The notes: generated by a model not told the origin, from the sequence alone. Shown: positions 1-9,430, counted from the stretch's first letter. The stretch: DNA of 64,000 nt from Stentor roeselii (GCA_006503475.1 RSEH01000078.1:62001-126000); one strand, 5' to 3'. A program made the numbers and translations.

Positions 1-575
1 AGTTAATTCAAAGTGTCCTTCGAAATATTCGACATATCAGCCGGAAGCTGCTGATGAAAGCTTTTGTCACTTGGGTTTACGTTACACCTAAAAACAACAA
101 AAAACTTAAAACTTCTAAAGTTTTCGAAAAACCTCCGAAATGCATTTCAAGTCCTGTACCTTTTAAAACTTTTCGCAATGAAGGGTCTCCTCGAGATGTT
201 AGTTTAAGACTTTATAACAAGGCACAAGAAATAGAAAATCATAAAAATGAAATGAGAAAATCGCTTATTCCTGATTATTCTTTTACACCTAAACTTTCAA
301 ACGGTAATCAAAAGTGGCTTACTTCGAAAAGTAGAAAAGAATTTAAAGGAAATTCTGAAGAAGTTGCTATTGTTAGTGGAAGTAAAGTTTTAGGTTTTAG
401 TCAGATTGAAAGTGAGTTTAAAGGTCTTTCAACGTCGAAAATTCCTGGATTGCCTTTAGGAAAAACGAGAGTTGTGACTAGTAGACTTGACAGAAGAAGT
501 GATATTATTTCAGCAATCTTTGAAAGACCTGAGAACTTGAAGGGACATCATAAGTCTTCAAGTAAATTTTTGTGA
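1..575 (+). CDS. Hypothetical basic protein with YSFTP motif, 5'-truncated by window edge
   Basis: The frame is open from base 3, so the first ATG at 54 is probably internal and the gene begins before the window. It ends with TGA at 573-575. The visible part is basic and has no named domain. It is a clear paralogue of the minus-strand gene at 27406-28032. Both share a block with an L-F/Y-x-K-A-x-E-x-E helix, RKSL..DYSFTPK, a PKWL/QKWL element and an EE(V/I)AIVSG tail. They also share an upstream AF..W helical segment (LMKAFVTW here, KCKAFYLW there). The W-containing helix faintly resembles centrin-binding helices, but that is only a guess. Function unknown. Confidence 0.8.
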   Translation, partial: LIQSVLRNIRHISRKLLMKAFVTWVYVTPKNNKKLKTSKVFEKPPKCISSPVPFKTFRNEGSPRDVSLRLYNKAQEIENHKNEMRKSLIPDYSFTPKLSNGNQKWLTSKSRKEFKGNSEEVAIVSGSKVLGFSQIESEFKGLSTSKIPGLPLGKTRVVTSRLDRRSDIISAIFERPENLKGHHKSSSKFL

Positions 576-652
576 AATCTCTTTGTTTATAGATAACTCA
601 TTTATTAAGGAAAATATTTTACTGAAAAATTATCTTTTTTTCGTTCTTTTCA

Positions 653-1306
653 TTAAATTAAAGCACTTTTAGATCTTTTTGGTAAAGTCTTCTGTTTTTC
701 CGCAACCTTTAGAGACATAAGTTCTTTAAAAACTTGAAAAACTGTAAAAAAACATAAAATTTTAGCCCACATTAAAGAACTAGTCGAAGGTTTTACCTTT
801 GCAATGATTTTCTCGTGTTTTAAGCCTAAATTTCTAAGTTTTCTGACAGAAACATCATGTTGGATGATCCTTTTAGTTTCTTTTGCTATTTTAATTTGAA
901 ATTCCTTTGCAGATCTTTTTCTATTCATAGAAATCATGGGCTTGACCTTGTACTGAGAAGGTATTCGACTTAAAATTGAGATATGTGAAGGACTTTTATT
1001 TCTTCTTATCGCGAATTTTTCCTCCGGAGTGTTGGAAAATCTCGGAAGTGAGGAAAAAGAATGAGAAATAAGGAGATTTGGACTAGTCGGCGCATATTTT
1101 CCTGGCCCGAGCTTGTTTCTGATCATTACCTTCTCTATTTGGGACCCTACACAGTTCAACATTCGACTTTTTTTTAGTTTTTTTGTTTCTTCTGAGTGGT
1201 CCTCGTCGATTTCATGAATGTTTAAAAGACCGTAAATGCTTTTCGCTTCTCGGAAGATTTTAGGCTTGAATCGTTGGAATAAGGATTTTTTTTGTTGTGG
1301 GTCCAT
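653..1306 (-). CDS. Hypothetical protein with a PGP-type (SHIPPO-like) motif
   Basis: A 217-residue basic protein from an ATG at 1306 to TAA at 653-655. Near residue 68 it carries LGPGKYAPTSP followed about ten residues later by HSFSSLPRF. That matches the spacing of a sperm-tail PG-rich (SHIPPO) repeat, in which PGPGxY precedes an F-containing strand. Only one convincing copy is present. The C-terminal third is rich in Lys, Arg and hydrophobics. It is convergent with the first gene (77 bp between stops) and lies 46 bp downstream of the synthetase gene on the same strand. A microtubule-associated ciliary role is plausible from the motif but not shown. Confidence 0.65.
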   Translation of the reverse strand: MDPQQKKSLFQRFKPKIFREAKSIYGLLNIHEIDEDHSEETKKLKKSRMLNCVGSQIEKVMIRNKLGPGKYAPTSPNLLISHSFSSLPRFSNTPEEKFAIRRNKSPSHISILSRIPSQYKVKPMISMNRKRSAKEFQIKIAKETKRIIQHDVSVRKLRNLGLKHEKIIAKVKPSTSSLMWAKILCFFTVFQVFKELMSLKVAEKQKTLPKRSKSALI

Positions 1307-1352
1307 GTTTGTTAGAATAGAATTAAGGTAAGAGTGAGTGATTTCTAGTTAT

Positions 1353-2810
1353 CTACCTGTTAAACCTACAGATTGGGTTGTCTCTGATATAGTTTAGTTC
1401 TGCTTTTGAACCGAATAGGTCTCTGATGTTATCCAGTCCATACTGAATCATAGTGGGTCTTTCAAGACTAAGTCCCCAAGCAATAACACTAACATCCTGA
1501 GGCAATCCCATAGGTTTCAACATTTCAGGTCTAAAAATTCCTGAATTTCCAATTTCCGTCCATTTCTTCAACAATGGATGATACCCAAAGATTTCCAAGC
1601 TAGGTTCAGTATAAGGATTATACGCAGGTTTGAACTTAATATTAGTAATTCCCATTTTCCTGAAAAACTCCTGCAAAACTCCAATTAAATCTCCAAGTCC
1701 AAGTCCTCGATCCGCAATAAGTCCTTCAATTTGATGAAATTCAGCCAAATGAGTGGCATCTAAATTTTCATTCCTAAAAACCCTATCAATAGAAAAGTAC
1801 TTCTTCGGCTCAAACCCGCTCTGTGCAAGTTTATAAAGCATTCGAGAAGAAACAGCAGTTGTATGAGTCCTCAAGATATTCTTTTCACTTTCCTCAAGAG
1901 ACCAGTTGTAAAGCCAGCCCAGGCTTGCCTCATCGCCTTGTTCATGCATTTTTTTCACTCTTTCGACGTAGGCCTTGTCGCTGTTTGACGCTGAGGCCGG
2001 GGTTTTAATGAAAAAAGTGTCGTGAGCGTCACGAGCGGGATGTGATTGAGGCTGAAATAATGAGTCGAAGTTCCAAAATGAACTTTCGATGAAGTTGTTT
2101 GTTGGCATCTCTTCGAAGCCCATTTCAAGAAGAATTCGTCGAAGCTGAGCCCTGACTTTAAGTAATGGGTGAAGATGACCTCCTGAAGGGTCCTTGCCTA
2201 AGGCTTCGAAGTTGTACTTTTTGAAATCGGCTGTTTTCCAGTCTCCTGATTTGAGAAGGTCGTATGTGATGTCGGCTTCTCCTTTTGATCGGACTTCTCG
2301 GAAGTCTGGACCTTTTGATACTTTGCAGTAACCTCTTTTTGACTTTTCTATTAGTTTTCTTTTGACTAGCTGCTCTATTTCTTTGGATTCTTCTCCTTTT
2401 GATACTGATTTTAATGTGGATTGAACCTTGTCATCGATGTTTTCAGTGGAAACGGAAAGAGTTTTGGTTTCTTTGTCTATTGAAATCCACTTATTTTTCA
2501 TCGCCTGTGCGAATCCGATTTTTCCAATCGAAGGCAAGTCCGAGTTGAGTTTTTCCTGGGTGACTTTCGGGTTGCTATGCACATAATGAAAGACCTGGGC
2601 TTCTGGAGATCCTTTCTCAAGATACTCAAGACCTTCTTTAGTCAAGACCGTCTCTTCCATTTTGAGGTTTTGAGTCTCGACATACCCTTCGAGTCCAAGA
2701 CTAGTCAAAATTCCGATGAGTTCCGTATGGTCGAAGTTTTTCGATCGAGCATAGAGTAAAGAGTTCTCAATGTCATTATGCGAAAGGTCTTTCAGCAGTT
2801 CTGCCTCCAT
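1353..2810 (-). CDS. FARSA: Phenylalanyl-tRNA synthetase alpha subunit, cytosolic
   Basis: Catalytic alpha chain of the alpha2-beta2 enzyme that charges tRNA-Phe in the cytosol. At 485 residues it is close to the usual eukaryotic length of about 500. The N-terminal 160 residues are the winged-helix DNA-binding-fold region typical of eukaryotic/archaeal alpha chains. The class II core follows, with motif 1 around HPLLKVRAQLRRILLEMGF (214-232), motif 2 as FRNENLDATHLAEFHQIEG (345-363) and motif 3 as GLSLERPTMIQYG near 447-459. All are intact, so the enzyme should be active. The start is the ATG at 2810; the stop is TAG at 1353-1355. It lies 19 bp downstream of the MIF4G gene on the same strand. 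Confidence 0.96.
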   Translation of the reverse strand: MEAELLKDLSHNDIENSLLYARSKNFDHTELIGILTSLGLEGYVETQNLKMEETVLTKEGLEYLEKGSPEAQVFHYVHSNPKVTQEKLNSDLPSIGKIGFAQAMKNKWISIDKETKTLSVSTENIDDKVQSTLKSVSKGEESKEIEQLVKRKLIEKSKRGYCKVSKGPDFREVRSKGEADITYDLLKSGDWKTADFKKYNFEALGKDPSGGHLHPLLKVRAQLRRILLEMGFEEMPTNNFIESSFWNFDSLFQPQSHPARDAHDTFFIKTPASASNSDKAYVERVKKMHEQGDEASLGWLYNWSLEESEKNILRTHTTAVSSRMLYKLAQSGFEPKKYFSIDRVFRNENLDATHLAEFHQIEGLIADRGLGLGDLIGVLQEFFRKMGITNIKFKPAYNPYTEPSLEIFGYHPLLKKWTEIGNSGIFRPEMLKPMGLPQDVSVIAWGLSLERPTMIQYGLDNIRDLFGSKAELNYIRDNPICRFNR

Positions 2811-2829
2811 TTATAAAGCTTAAGGTTAT

Positions 2830-3720
2830 TTAGTTCACTTGATTTTTAAAGTCTTTGTCGAAAGACTCGAGAATGTCCTGATTGAAGATTACTGTTAACA
2901 TGAAACGGATTCGTGATGGAAGACTTTGAGTGTTTTCAAGCACGGATATGCGGGAAAGTACTTCTTTAAAGTTGCTTTTTAGACGATAGATCATTTTTCC
3001 TGAGATTTTTATGAGGTTCACTGCTGCTTCGATTGAATCTTCATCTTTTGAACTGGAAAGTAAAGTTTTAAGACAGGTGGATATCGTTGTTTTCGGGATT
3101 ATGTGATGTTTGAACAGTTCTGCAACAAAAGCCATGTTTCCCATGATTCTTTTTTTCAGTATCCCTTCAAACTCTAATCCTTTTCCAAGTTCTTCAAACA
3201 TATTTTGACTCATCAGAAGAAGTTCTGATCGAAAACAATTCTTTTTCCCGTCCTCAGGATTTTTGAACTTTTCAATAAAAAATTCACATAAATCAGCCCA
3301 AAGAGTAAGAATCTTTGTTTCAAGACAGGCTTTTTGGAAGATTTTTTCCACTAAAACCTTTAAATTTCCCTCATTTTCAATTGAAATCAAGTAAAGCTGT
3401 TCTTGCAACTTGATGCGATTTGAAGGTGCAAGTTTATTTAAAAGAGACAAAATTCTACTACTAGTGTTTTCCGATTTATTTTCTAAAGTTTTAGTCCATT
3501 CTTTCGCCTTAAGAAGTAAAGTGGGGTCATAAGTTGGTCTAATAATTCCAGGGTTATGTTTAGGTGATGCTGATGCTTGACTTCTAATAATCCCCCTTCT
3601 CCAGATCCTCACAACAGGTAAAGTTTTAACAAAGCTAAAATCTTCATTTCCCAATTTCAAAATTTCCCAGTTCTGATAAATAATTTTCCCTGCAAGACTG
3701 CCACTTTCCAAGTGTTCCAT
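2830..3720 (-). CDS. MIF4G-domain protein, eIF4G-like
   Basis: A 296-residue protein. After a short N-terminal region ending in a basic RIWRRG segment comes an MIF4G (HEAT-type) domain. It opens with ILSLLNKLAPSNRIKLQEQL (about 87-106), the usual LNKLTPxNFxxL signature, and continues with helices matching the F..KA..E......YA.LC pattern (IFQKACLETKILTLWADLC). In eIF4G this domain binds eIF4A. The protein is far shorter than full eIF4G, so it may be a core eIF4G-like factor or another MIF4G regulator such as a PAIP1 type. The first ATG lies inside a perfect inverted repeat shared with the divergent neighbour, with only 8 bp between the two start codons. Confidence 0.8.
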   Translation of the reverse strand: MEHLESGSLAGKIIYQNWEILKLGNEDFSFVKTLPVVRIWRRGIIRSQASASPKHNPGIIRPTYDPTLLLKAKEWTKTLENKSENTSSRILSLLNKLAPSNRIKLQEQLYLISIENEGNLKVLVEKIFQKACLETKILTLWADLCEFFIEKFKNPEDGKKNCFRSELLLMSQNMFEELGKGLEFEGILKKRIMGNMAFVAELFKHHIIPKTTISTCLKTLLSSSKDEDSIEAAVNLIKISGKMIYRLKSNFKEVLSRISVLENTQSLPSRIRFMLTVIFNQDILESFDKDFKNQVN

Positions 3721-3740
3721 AATTTAATATGGAAAGTGGC
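3700..3740. repeat. 11-bp inverted repeat spanning two divergent start codons
   Basis: GCCACTTTCCA at 3700-3710 is the exact reverse complement of TGGAAAGTGGC at 3730-3740, with a 19-base spacer. The right arm overlaps the ATG at 3729. The left arm lies inside the first codons of the minus-strand gene, whose ATG is at 3718-3720. As a result both proteins begin with Glu-Ser-Gly-containing peptides encoded by the same palindrome. Confidence 0.9.
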
Positions 3741-6239
3741 CTTTCTGCTGAGTTTTTCTCTTTTGTCGAAACCCAAGAAGAAGAGAGTCGTTTGTTTCTG
3801 ACATCAAATAAATCAGAAGACCTGAGCAGTTTAGTTTCAATGGCCATGCAAGAAGAAATTTCAGTAGAAAAACAGTCGAACCATGAAAAAACCTTGCTTT
3901 TTGGAATGGCTCAGTCAGGGCCTGTTGAGATTCATCTTCAGTCGATGAGATATGATGAAATTTGTGCGGTTTCGAAAAGTCTTAAAGCTTTGCCTGAATT
4001 TAAACTGGAAAATTTGGTAAGTCGACGATTTGATTACAGTCTTGTTGAAGAAACATGGTTTTTGGCAAGTTATGTTGTGAATGAAAGGAGAAGTCGACTT
4101 AGTAATATTGTTGCTGCTCTTGAAACTTTCGCTCCTGGAAGACATGTTCCTGTTGAAAGTATTCTTATTGTTTTGGTCAAGGCCATTGAACTTGCTAGTC
4201 AGATTTTTGTCCAGGTTAAAGCGATTGGAGCGATTTATATGGAAAATATATACTTTTGTAATGTGAAAAATGAGTTTCAGGTACTTTTTGAGGTTTTTAC
4301 TGTTGAGTTCTTGCAGAAGAGGTTGAAGTGGGAAAGTATTTATCCGGAAAGGCTGGGGTTTTCTTTTAAAGCGTTTTTTTGGAGTATGGGAGTCATGGCT
4401 TACTCGTGTTTGACTGGTCTAACCACAAAAAATCTTCCAAATTTCGCCTGCATGTCGCTGCCCGAGATAGAAACTCTAATCGAAAAACTCGAATTCATCC
4501 CCGGCCTGACCCATTTAATGAAGAGTTTTTTCGATGGTTCAATAATAGACTTCGATTCAATAATAAAAACCAAGTCATTCCAGACCTGGTCATTCATTCT
4601 AAGCTGTTCATCCAAAGGTCCAGAAAAAATGTGTCCTCATGCATTTTACTCACTTTTTTTCTTCACCAGCAAAAAAGTGATTTACCAGAACCTTCCCTTT
4701 CTCTGCACTTCAGAAGAATTCGTCGAAGAGCTAAACAACGAAATATATAAAAAACATTCAATTCACGATAAAATAATTCAACATCTAACTGAATTTCCTG
4801 ACTTGAATGAAGGAATGTTGGAATTTTCTTTGAACTTTTTGATAAAAATCAAGGCAATTTCTCCTGTTTCTATTCGAAAATCGTGTTTACAGCTGATTTA
4901 TAGAATTATCAAGTTAAAAATCAATCTAGATGATATTAACATGAGGAAATTGCTGATTAAAACACTTGTTTGTCTATTGAATGACAGTACTTTGACTGTT
5001 CAGCTGCTTTTTCAAAATGCAGGGATTTTGTATTGTTTGTATGAGAATTTTCCGAGTGACTCTTCTTCGCTTTTTCCTTTTCTTTCGTCTTTAGGAACTA
5101 AGTCTATTGAACATATCAAGTTTTTTCGTAACAGTAAAAAGTACCAAGACCCGAATGAAACTATGATTTATATTCAGAAGATTCCTATACACTTTAAACT
5201 GCAGATGACTTTTGATATCTTGCAGGAAATGGATGACTTGATGAAAACTTGGGCACCTGCCTTGATTTTTGATAGCAAAAAAATCAACTCTATGCATTTG
5301 GCTGTTACTATTTTGTATGAACTGCTTCAAGCTGCAAAAGAGGCAAAAATCGCGAATCAACTAGGTAAATGTTTTAAAAACATTTTAAGCTATAAAGTCT
5401 CTCCAGTGATGGTTCAATGTTTGAGCTGCAACAAGCAGGTATGTGTAAGTTGCGCTCAATATCACATGGACCTAACACACAAGGTATCCTTTCTAACTCA
5501 CTCAAAGATAGAAAATTCCACCTGTCAAGACGAGAGCCAGAGTCCAAACATGGTGCATCCAACTCGCAGTTCTCTTCCATCATGCGAAGAGATCTATTTC
5601 GAGACTCCAGCGAATGAAAACCAGTCTTATTCCTGGAAAGTTCGAGAAATCATGATGCCGAAGTCACAAACATCAGGAACTTTATTTTATGGAGAAATTT
5701 ACTTTGCTAAATGTGAAAGTGAAGACATTCAAATAGTCCTTCACGGGTCGAAAATTGAATATGATAATAATATTCCTGGAATCGTGAAAAATAATGCTTT
5801 TTATTGCAATGGACCTCGACTAGGCGCCAGTGATACTCTTGGAATAGGAATTACTGGAGATTTTAAAGTGTTCTTCACTTATAACGGGTTTAATTTAGGA
5901 AGGTACATCGAGTTCATTGCGAAAACAATCGTCATTGAAGTGAAAATCGTGTCTTTTTTACCTCCGATTATTAACGGAAATTGTCCATCTTTGTATAACA
6001 TGCAAGCTTTTACCTTTTTGGAAAAGGAAAGATTGAATGACTATAAATGTATTGCGAATATTTTTGTAGTTCTTGTGCTTTTGAGGAAGAAAATCATGAA
6101 AAAATGCATCACTTCTTCTTCGAATCTTTATTCTGTTGTTGATGACTTGAAAAAAATTCTTGATTTCAATGTTTTGAAGAATCGGTTGAAAAAAGACTCA
6201 AGTCATCAAAGTCTAGGACAAGGATGTAAACCATTTTAG
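3729..6239 (+). CDS. Large protein: degenerate kinase-like region, zinc finger and SPRY domain
   Basis: 836 residues. Residues about 100-290 show a kinase C-lobe-like pattern (LSNIVAALETF, VLVKAIELASQIF, FFWSMGVMAYSCLTGL), but no HRD or DFG catalytic motifs can be seen, so this is at best a pseudokinase. A long helical, armadillo-like middle follows. Near residue 560 is a small Cys/His cluster (CLSCNKQVCVSCAQYHMDLTHK) resembling a B-box or ZZ-type zinc finger. A SPRY-like domain then runs from about 650 to 770, with the hallmark DTLGIGITGDFKVFFTYNGFNLG. SPRY domains bind peptides and often mark ubiquitin-ligase adaptors. The N-terminal domain call is inferred from the sequence pattern only. 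It starts 8 bp from the divergent MIF4G gene. Confidence 0.7.
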   Translation: MESGLSAEFFSFVETQEEESRLFLTSNKSEDLSSLVSMAMQEEISVEKQSNHEKTLLFGMAQSGPVEIHLQSMRYDEICAVSKSLKALPEFKLENLVSRRFDYSLVEETWFLASYVVNERRSRLSNIVAALETFAPGRHVPVESILIVLVKAIELASQIFVQVKAIGAIYMENIYFCNVKNEFQVLFEVFTVEFLQKRLKWESIYPERLGFSFKAFFWSMGVMAYSCLTGLTTKNLPNFACMSLPEIETLIEKLEFIPGLTHLMKSFFDGSIIDFDSIIKTKSFQTWSFILSCSSKGPEKMCPHAFYSLFFFTSKKVIYQNLPFLCTSEEFVEELNNEIYKKHSIHDKIIQHLTEFPDLNEGMLEFSLNFLIKIKAISPVSIRKSCLQLIYRIIKLKINLDDINMRKLLIKTLVCLLNDSTLTVQLLFQNAGILYCLYENFPSDSSSLFPFLSSLGTKSIEHIKFFRNSKKYQDPNETMIYIQKIPIHFKLQMTFDILQEMDDLMKTWAPALIFDSKKINSMHLAVTILYELLQAAKEAKIANQLGKCFKNILSYKVSPVMVQCLSCNKQVCVSCAQYHMDLTHKVSFLTHSKIENSTCQDESQSPNMVHPTRSSLPSCEEIYFETPANENQSYSWKVREIMMPKSQTSGTLFYGEIYFAKCESEDIQIVLHGSKIEYDNNIPGIVKNNAFYCNGPRLGASDTLGIGITGDFKVFFTYNGFNLGRYIEFIAKTIVIEVKIVSFLPPIINGNCPSLYNMQAFTFLEKERLNDYKCIANIFVVLVLLRKKIMKKCITSSSNLYSVVDDLKKILDFNVLKNRLKKDSSHQSLGQGCKPF

Positions 6240-6427
6240 AAACTAATTATTGGTAAAATAACAGGAAATTAATCCCAACCTTCATTTTCAAGAGAATACC
6301 CAGGGTGAATAATGGTATTCTTACCATTTAAGCAGATAGTCTAAACAAAAGACCCGTTCATCTCAATCCTAGATTTTCCGAATCTTTCATATATTTCAAC
6401 TTTCTTCTAACAAATAATTATTTCTGA

Positions 6428-7927
6428 ATGTAAAAATCAGTTAGGTCATCCGTCTTGGAAGCGACCAAAGACTCCACCCAACGTCCATTAAACACAATAG
6501 GAAACTACAGTCTCGGGAAAACAATAGGAGAAGGAACCTTCGGGAAAGTAAAACTCGGTATCCACATGCAGACCCAAGAAAGGGTAGCGATAAAGATCCT
6601 AGAAAAAGACCGAATCTGTGACGTATCAGACATCGAGCGAGTATCACGTGAGATCCATATACTTAAATTAATTCGTCATCCTGATATTATCCAGTTATAT
6701 GAAGTAAGCCCTACACAGATCATAGAAACTCCAAAGAAACTTTATCTTATCATGGAATACGCCAGTGGAGGAGAACTCTTTGAATATATCGTCAAACATA
6801 AAAAAATCAGGGAAAAAGAAGCTTGCAAGTTCTTTCAACAACTTGTTGCAGGGGTCGAGTATATCAGTAAACTTAATGTCGTTCATAGGGACTTGAAACC
6901 GGAAAATTTACTGCTTGATCATAAAATGAATATCAAAATTGTTGACTTTGGACTTAGTAATACTTATAAAACTGGAGAAACTTTAAAGACTGCTTGTGGA
7001 AGTCCTTGCTATGCGGCACCTGAAATGATTGCTGGGAAAAAGTATGAAGGGTTGAAAGCTGATTTGTGGAGTTGTGGGGTTATTTTGTTTGCTATGGTTT
7101 GTGGGTATTTGCCTTTTGAAGACTCGAATACGAATACTTTGTATAAGAAAATACTTGCTGGAGACTATCAATTCCCAAAGTTCATATCACCCGAGGCCAA
7201 AGAATTAATAAAAGGCGTCCTAAACACAAACCCTGACTGCCGTTTCGGAATCGATCAAATCCGAAGCCACCCATGGTTTTCCCTAATAAAAGAAGAGATC
7301 CAGCCAGGTATCCTAATCGGTTACGACCACATAATGGTTGACCTTGAAATATTAAAGCAACTTCAAAGTTACGGGTACAACTTAGACTACACTAAAAAGT
7401 GTTTAGAAGCCAACAAGCACAACGACGTAACAACCGCTTATTACCTCCTTCTAAAAAAATACATCCAAAGCGGCGGGGTTTCAGTCGCCGACTACGGCTA
7501 CCGCCCAGACCCGCCCCTTCTTCTTCCTCAATCCCCTCAAGAGACTTACACTCCAATAATCCCAGTTCGCCGAAAGATGCTAAAAGGCTCTCGAAGGACT
7601 GGCTCCATGGCCTCTACTTACAAAGACTCAGATCTCAGCTTTCGCCTCACTCAAGACTTGAAGTCCACTCGAAACACTTCTCAAAAGGTGCCAAAACATC
7701 GAAAGTCCTCTGAATCTCCTCCGACTAAACCGAAACGAGAAGCGAATTCTGGACTTCGACTGTTGTTTAAAAAGTCGTCAACACCCAGACCGCCGAGCCT
7801 TCAACGCCCCGGCGCGAAGCACCGGGGAAAGACTCCAGGAATGAAGGACTTGGAACTGGCTCCGATAGCGAGACACAGTCCGAAGATATCTCAAGAAGGA
7901 AAAATGAGATTTAAGCCGTATTATTAG
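6428..7927 (+). CDS. AMPK/SNF1-type serine/threonine kinase, start codon split by a 15-nt intron
   Basis: The spliced product is 494 residues, beginning M-S-S-V-L-E-A-T-K. A-T (6428-6429) joins G (6445) after removal of the intron at 6430-6444. No other in-frame ATG precedes the kinase domain. The domain (about 20-275) has GEGTFGKV, the VAIKIL lysine, HRDLKPEN, DFGLSN and an AMPK-type activation loop (LKTACGSPCYAAPE). It is followed by a UBA-like helical domain (about 295-345) typical of the SNF1/MARK branch. The remaining C-terminus is basic, Ser/Thr/Pro-rich and probably unstructured. A role as a CaMK-group, AMPK-like regulatory kinase follows from the family. All catalytic residues are intact. 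Confidence 0.9.
6430..6444 (+). other. 15-nt intron inside the initiation codon
   Basis: GTAAAAATCAGTTAG, with A at position 10 and terminal TAG. In unspliced RNA the reading is ATG-TAA, an immediate stop. Splicing gives ATG TCA TCC GTC TTG GAA and opens the kinase frame. Confidence 0.85.
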
Positions 7928-8010
7928 ATTGTATTTAGATGAATAAGGTTTTTTTGAAGATTTTTAATGAAATTTGTGATTGGTTTTAAAAGAAGAGTTA
8001 ATTATTGAAG

Positions 8011-8475
8011 CTAGAGTTTTATTTTGGAGTATTTTAAACGCTTGAGAAGTGAGATTGACTCTTTTTGCTTTGAGGAACATATAAAATCGTGGAAGTTCAT
8101 ATTGTGTGATGTTGTTATGTTCAAGTCTACTCCTGTTCCCAGGTCTGCTATTATTTCAACTGCGTCGAGGTTGCCTTTTGATAGTGCCAAAAATATTGGA
8201 GGACAGCCTGAATTATCTAAAGCGTTTACATTTGCATCACGTTCTAGTAAATATAAAATCACTTGTTTTCCACCATATTCTGCAGCAATGTGCAAAGCAG
8301 TTCTTCCCATAAAAGAAGGCATGTGATAGTTCACATTGAATTTACCTGGGATCAAATCAGTAACTGCTTCTAAATCATTTCTTTTAATTGCAGCATAAAG
8401 TTCGAACTGGAATTTTTTGCTGTTGGCTCTGATGATGGATGACTTTTCATCAATCCGACTTTCGCAGCATCCCAT
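8011..8475 (-). CDS. Small ankyrin-repeat protein, predicted N-myristoylated/palmitoylated
   Basis: The start chosen is the ATG at 8475, giving M-G-C-C-E-S. This is an excellent N-myristoylation signal with two adjacent cysteines for palmitoylation. An upstream in-frame ATG at 8532 would bury that signal. The 154-residue product has three ankyrin-like units from about residue 25 to 125, with GRTALHIAAEYGGKQVILYLLERDANVNALDNSG the clearest stretch (split across two repeats). Ankyrin repeats mediate protein binding; the lipid signal suggests membrane attachment. It is divergent from the next gene, which also begins M-G, with 100 bp between starts. Confidence 0.85.
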   Translation of the reverse strand: MGCCESRIDEKSSIIRANSKKFQFELYAAIKRNDLEAVTDLIPGKFNVNYHMPSFMGRTALHIAAEYGGKQVILYLLERDANVNALDNSGCPPIFLALSKGNLDAVEIIADLGTGVDLNITTSHNMNFHDFICSSKQKESISLLKRLKYSKIKL

Positions 8476-8575
8476 AATAAAAATATATCCACCTTTAATA
8501 ATTAGTAAGCTTTTAATCAATTTACGCCTCAAAAGACAAATTTAATACTTTTGCCAAATATACTTTGACATTATA

Positions 8576-9025
8576 ATGGGAGAATACTTAAGTAAAACTT
8601 GCTGCACTGACAAAGGTACTTTAGTGACTTACGAAAATATCACTTCTCGAATTAATTCACCTGTCAACTTCGAGTTCCAAAGAATAATTCTTGAAATTCC
8701 TGACAATAAACAAAAAGTGCTTGAACAGTTGGATGAATGTCAAACTCCTGACTCGAAACCGAAGATGATAAGGAGAACTATTTCAGGAATCACTGAAATT
8801 AAAACAGATAGCAACTTTACAAGGGGACTTAAGAGAAGCTTGACACTCAAGGGCAAGGAAAATTTTTTGAGGAAGGCGAAGAGGAGACTGTCGTCTATTA
8901 GGTTTGATAGTGATGAAACTCCTAGGGTTAAGGCTGAAGAAAATGCTTTCAGGGGAAGGGTCAGTGAATTTGATGACTGGCATATTGATATTCCTGATGG
9001 AGATATTGATTGTGATTTGGAATAA
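8576..9025 (+). CDS. Hypothetical small protein with possible N-terminal acylation signal
   Basis: 149 residues beginning M-G-E-Y-L-S-K-T-C-C, compatible with N-myristoylation and nearby palmitoylation. The rest is charged, with a basic middle (RGLKRSLTLKGKENFLRKAKRR) and an acidic C-terminus ending in DGDIDCDLE. No recognised domain. It is divergent from the acylated ankyrin gene, so the pair may share a promoter and a membrane location. That is inference from signals only. Confidence 0.65.
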   Translation: MGEYLSKTCCTDKGTLVTYENITSRINSPVNFEFQRIILEIPDNKQKVLEQLDECQTPDSKPKMIRRTISGITEIKTDSNFTRGLKRSLTLKGKENFLRKAKRRLSSIRFDSDETPRVKAEENAFRGRVSEFDDWHIDIPDGDIDCDLE

Positions 9026-9430
9026 TGTATGTTATTGAATTAATAACTTTGGATATTTATGGTTTTTTGGTGGCTTGGAGATTTTTATTTAAGGGTATTA
9101 AGATATTGATAAAAAGGAAGGTAATTTAAGAAATATTTAAAATTTAAGTCTTGTTGAGGTTCTTATGTATGGATATTTAATTACCTAGATAGATTGCATA
9201 CTTCGAAAAAACTCATCAAATTAAATTTCAAAGTCTTACTTACATGAAGAAAAATTTACTTGCTGATATATAATTTATTATAAATTATACCAAATAAATA
9301 TCCTAAAAACCTATAATAGTGAAAATCCCTTAATTAAACCCTTTCTCTATACACTTAAAAATACTCCAAAAATTTTTCGTATCCTACAACTAATTAAACA
9401 AAATATTCTACTTCCATGGCCTTCTAAGAA
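9026..9430. other. Intergenic region between convergent genes
   Basis: 405 bases with no supported gene. The left half is G/T-rich and the right half A/C-rich on the plus strand, switching near 9175. No tRNA, repeat or conserved motif was recognised. Confidence 0.6.

Noticed and set aside
8476-8532. Upstream ATG of the ankyrin gene
   Set aside because: Starting there would bury the M-G-C-C-E-S acylation signal behind 19 unrelated residues.
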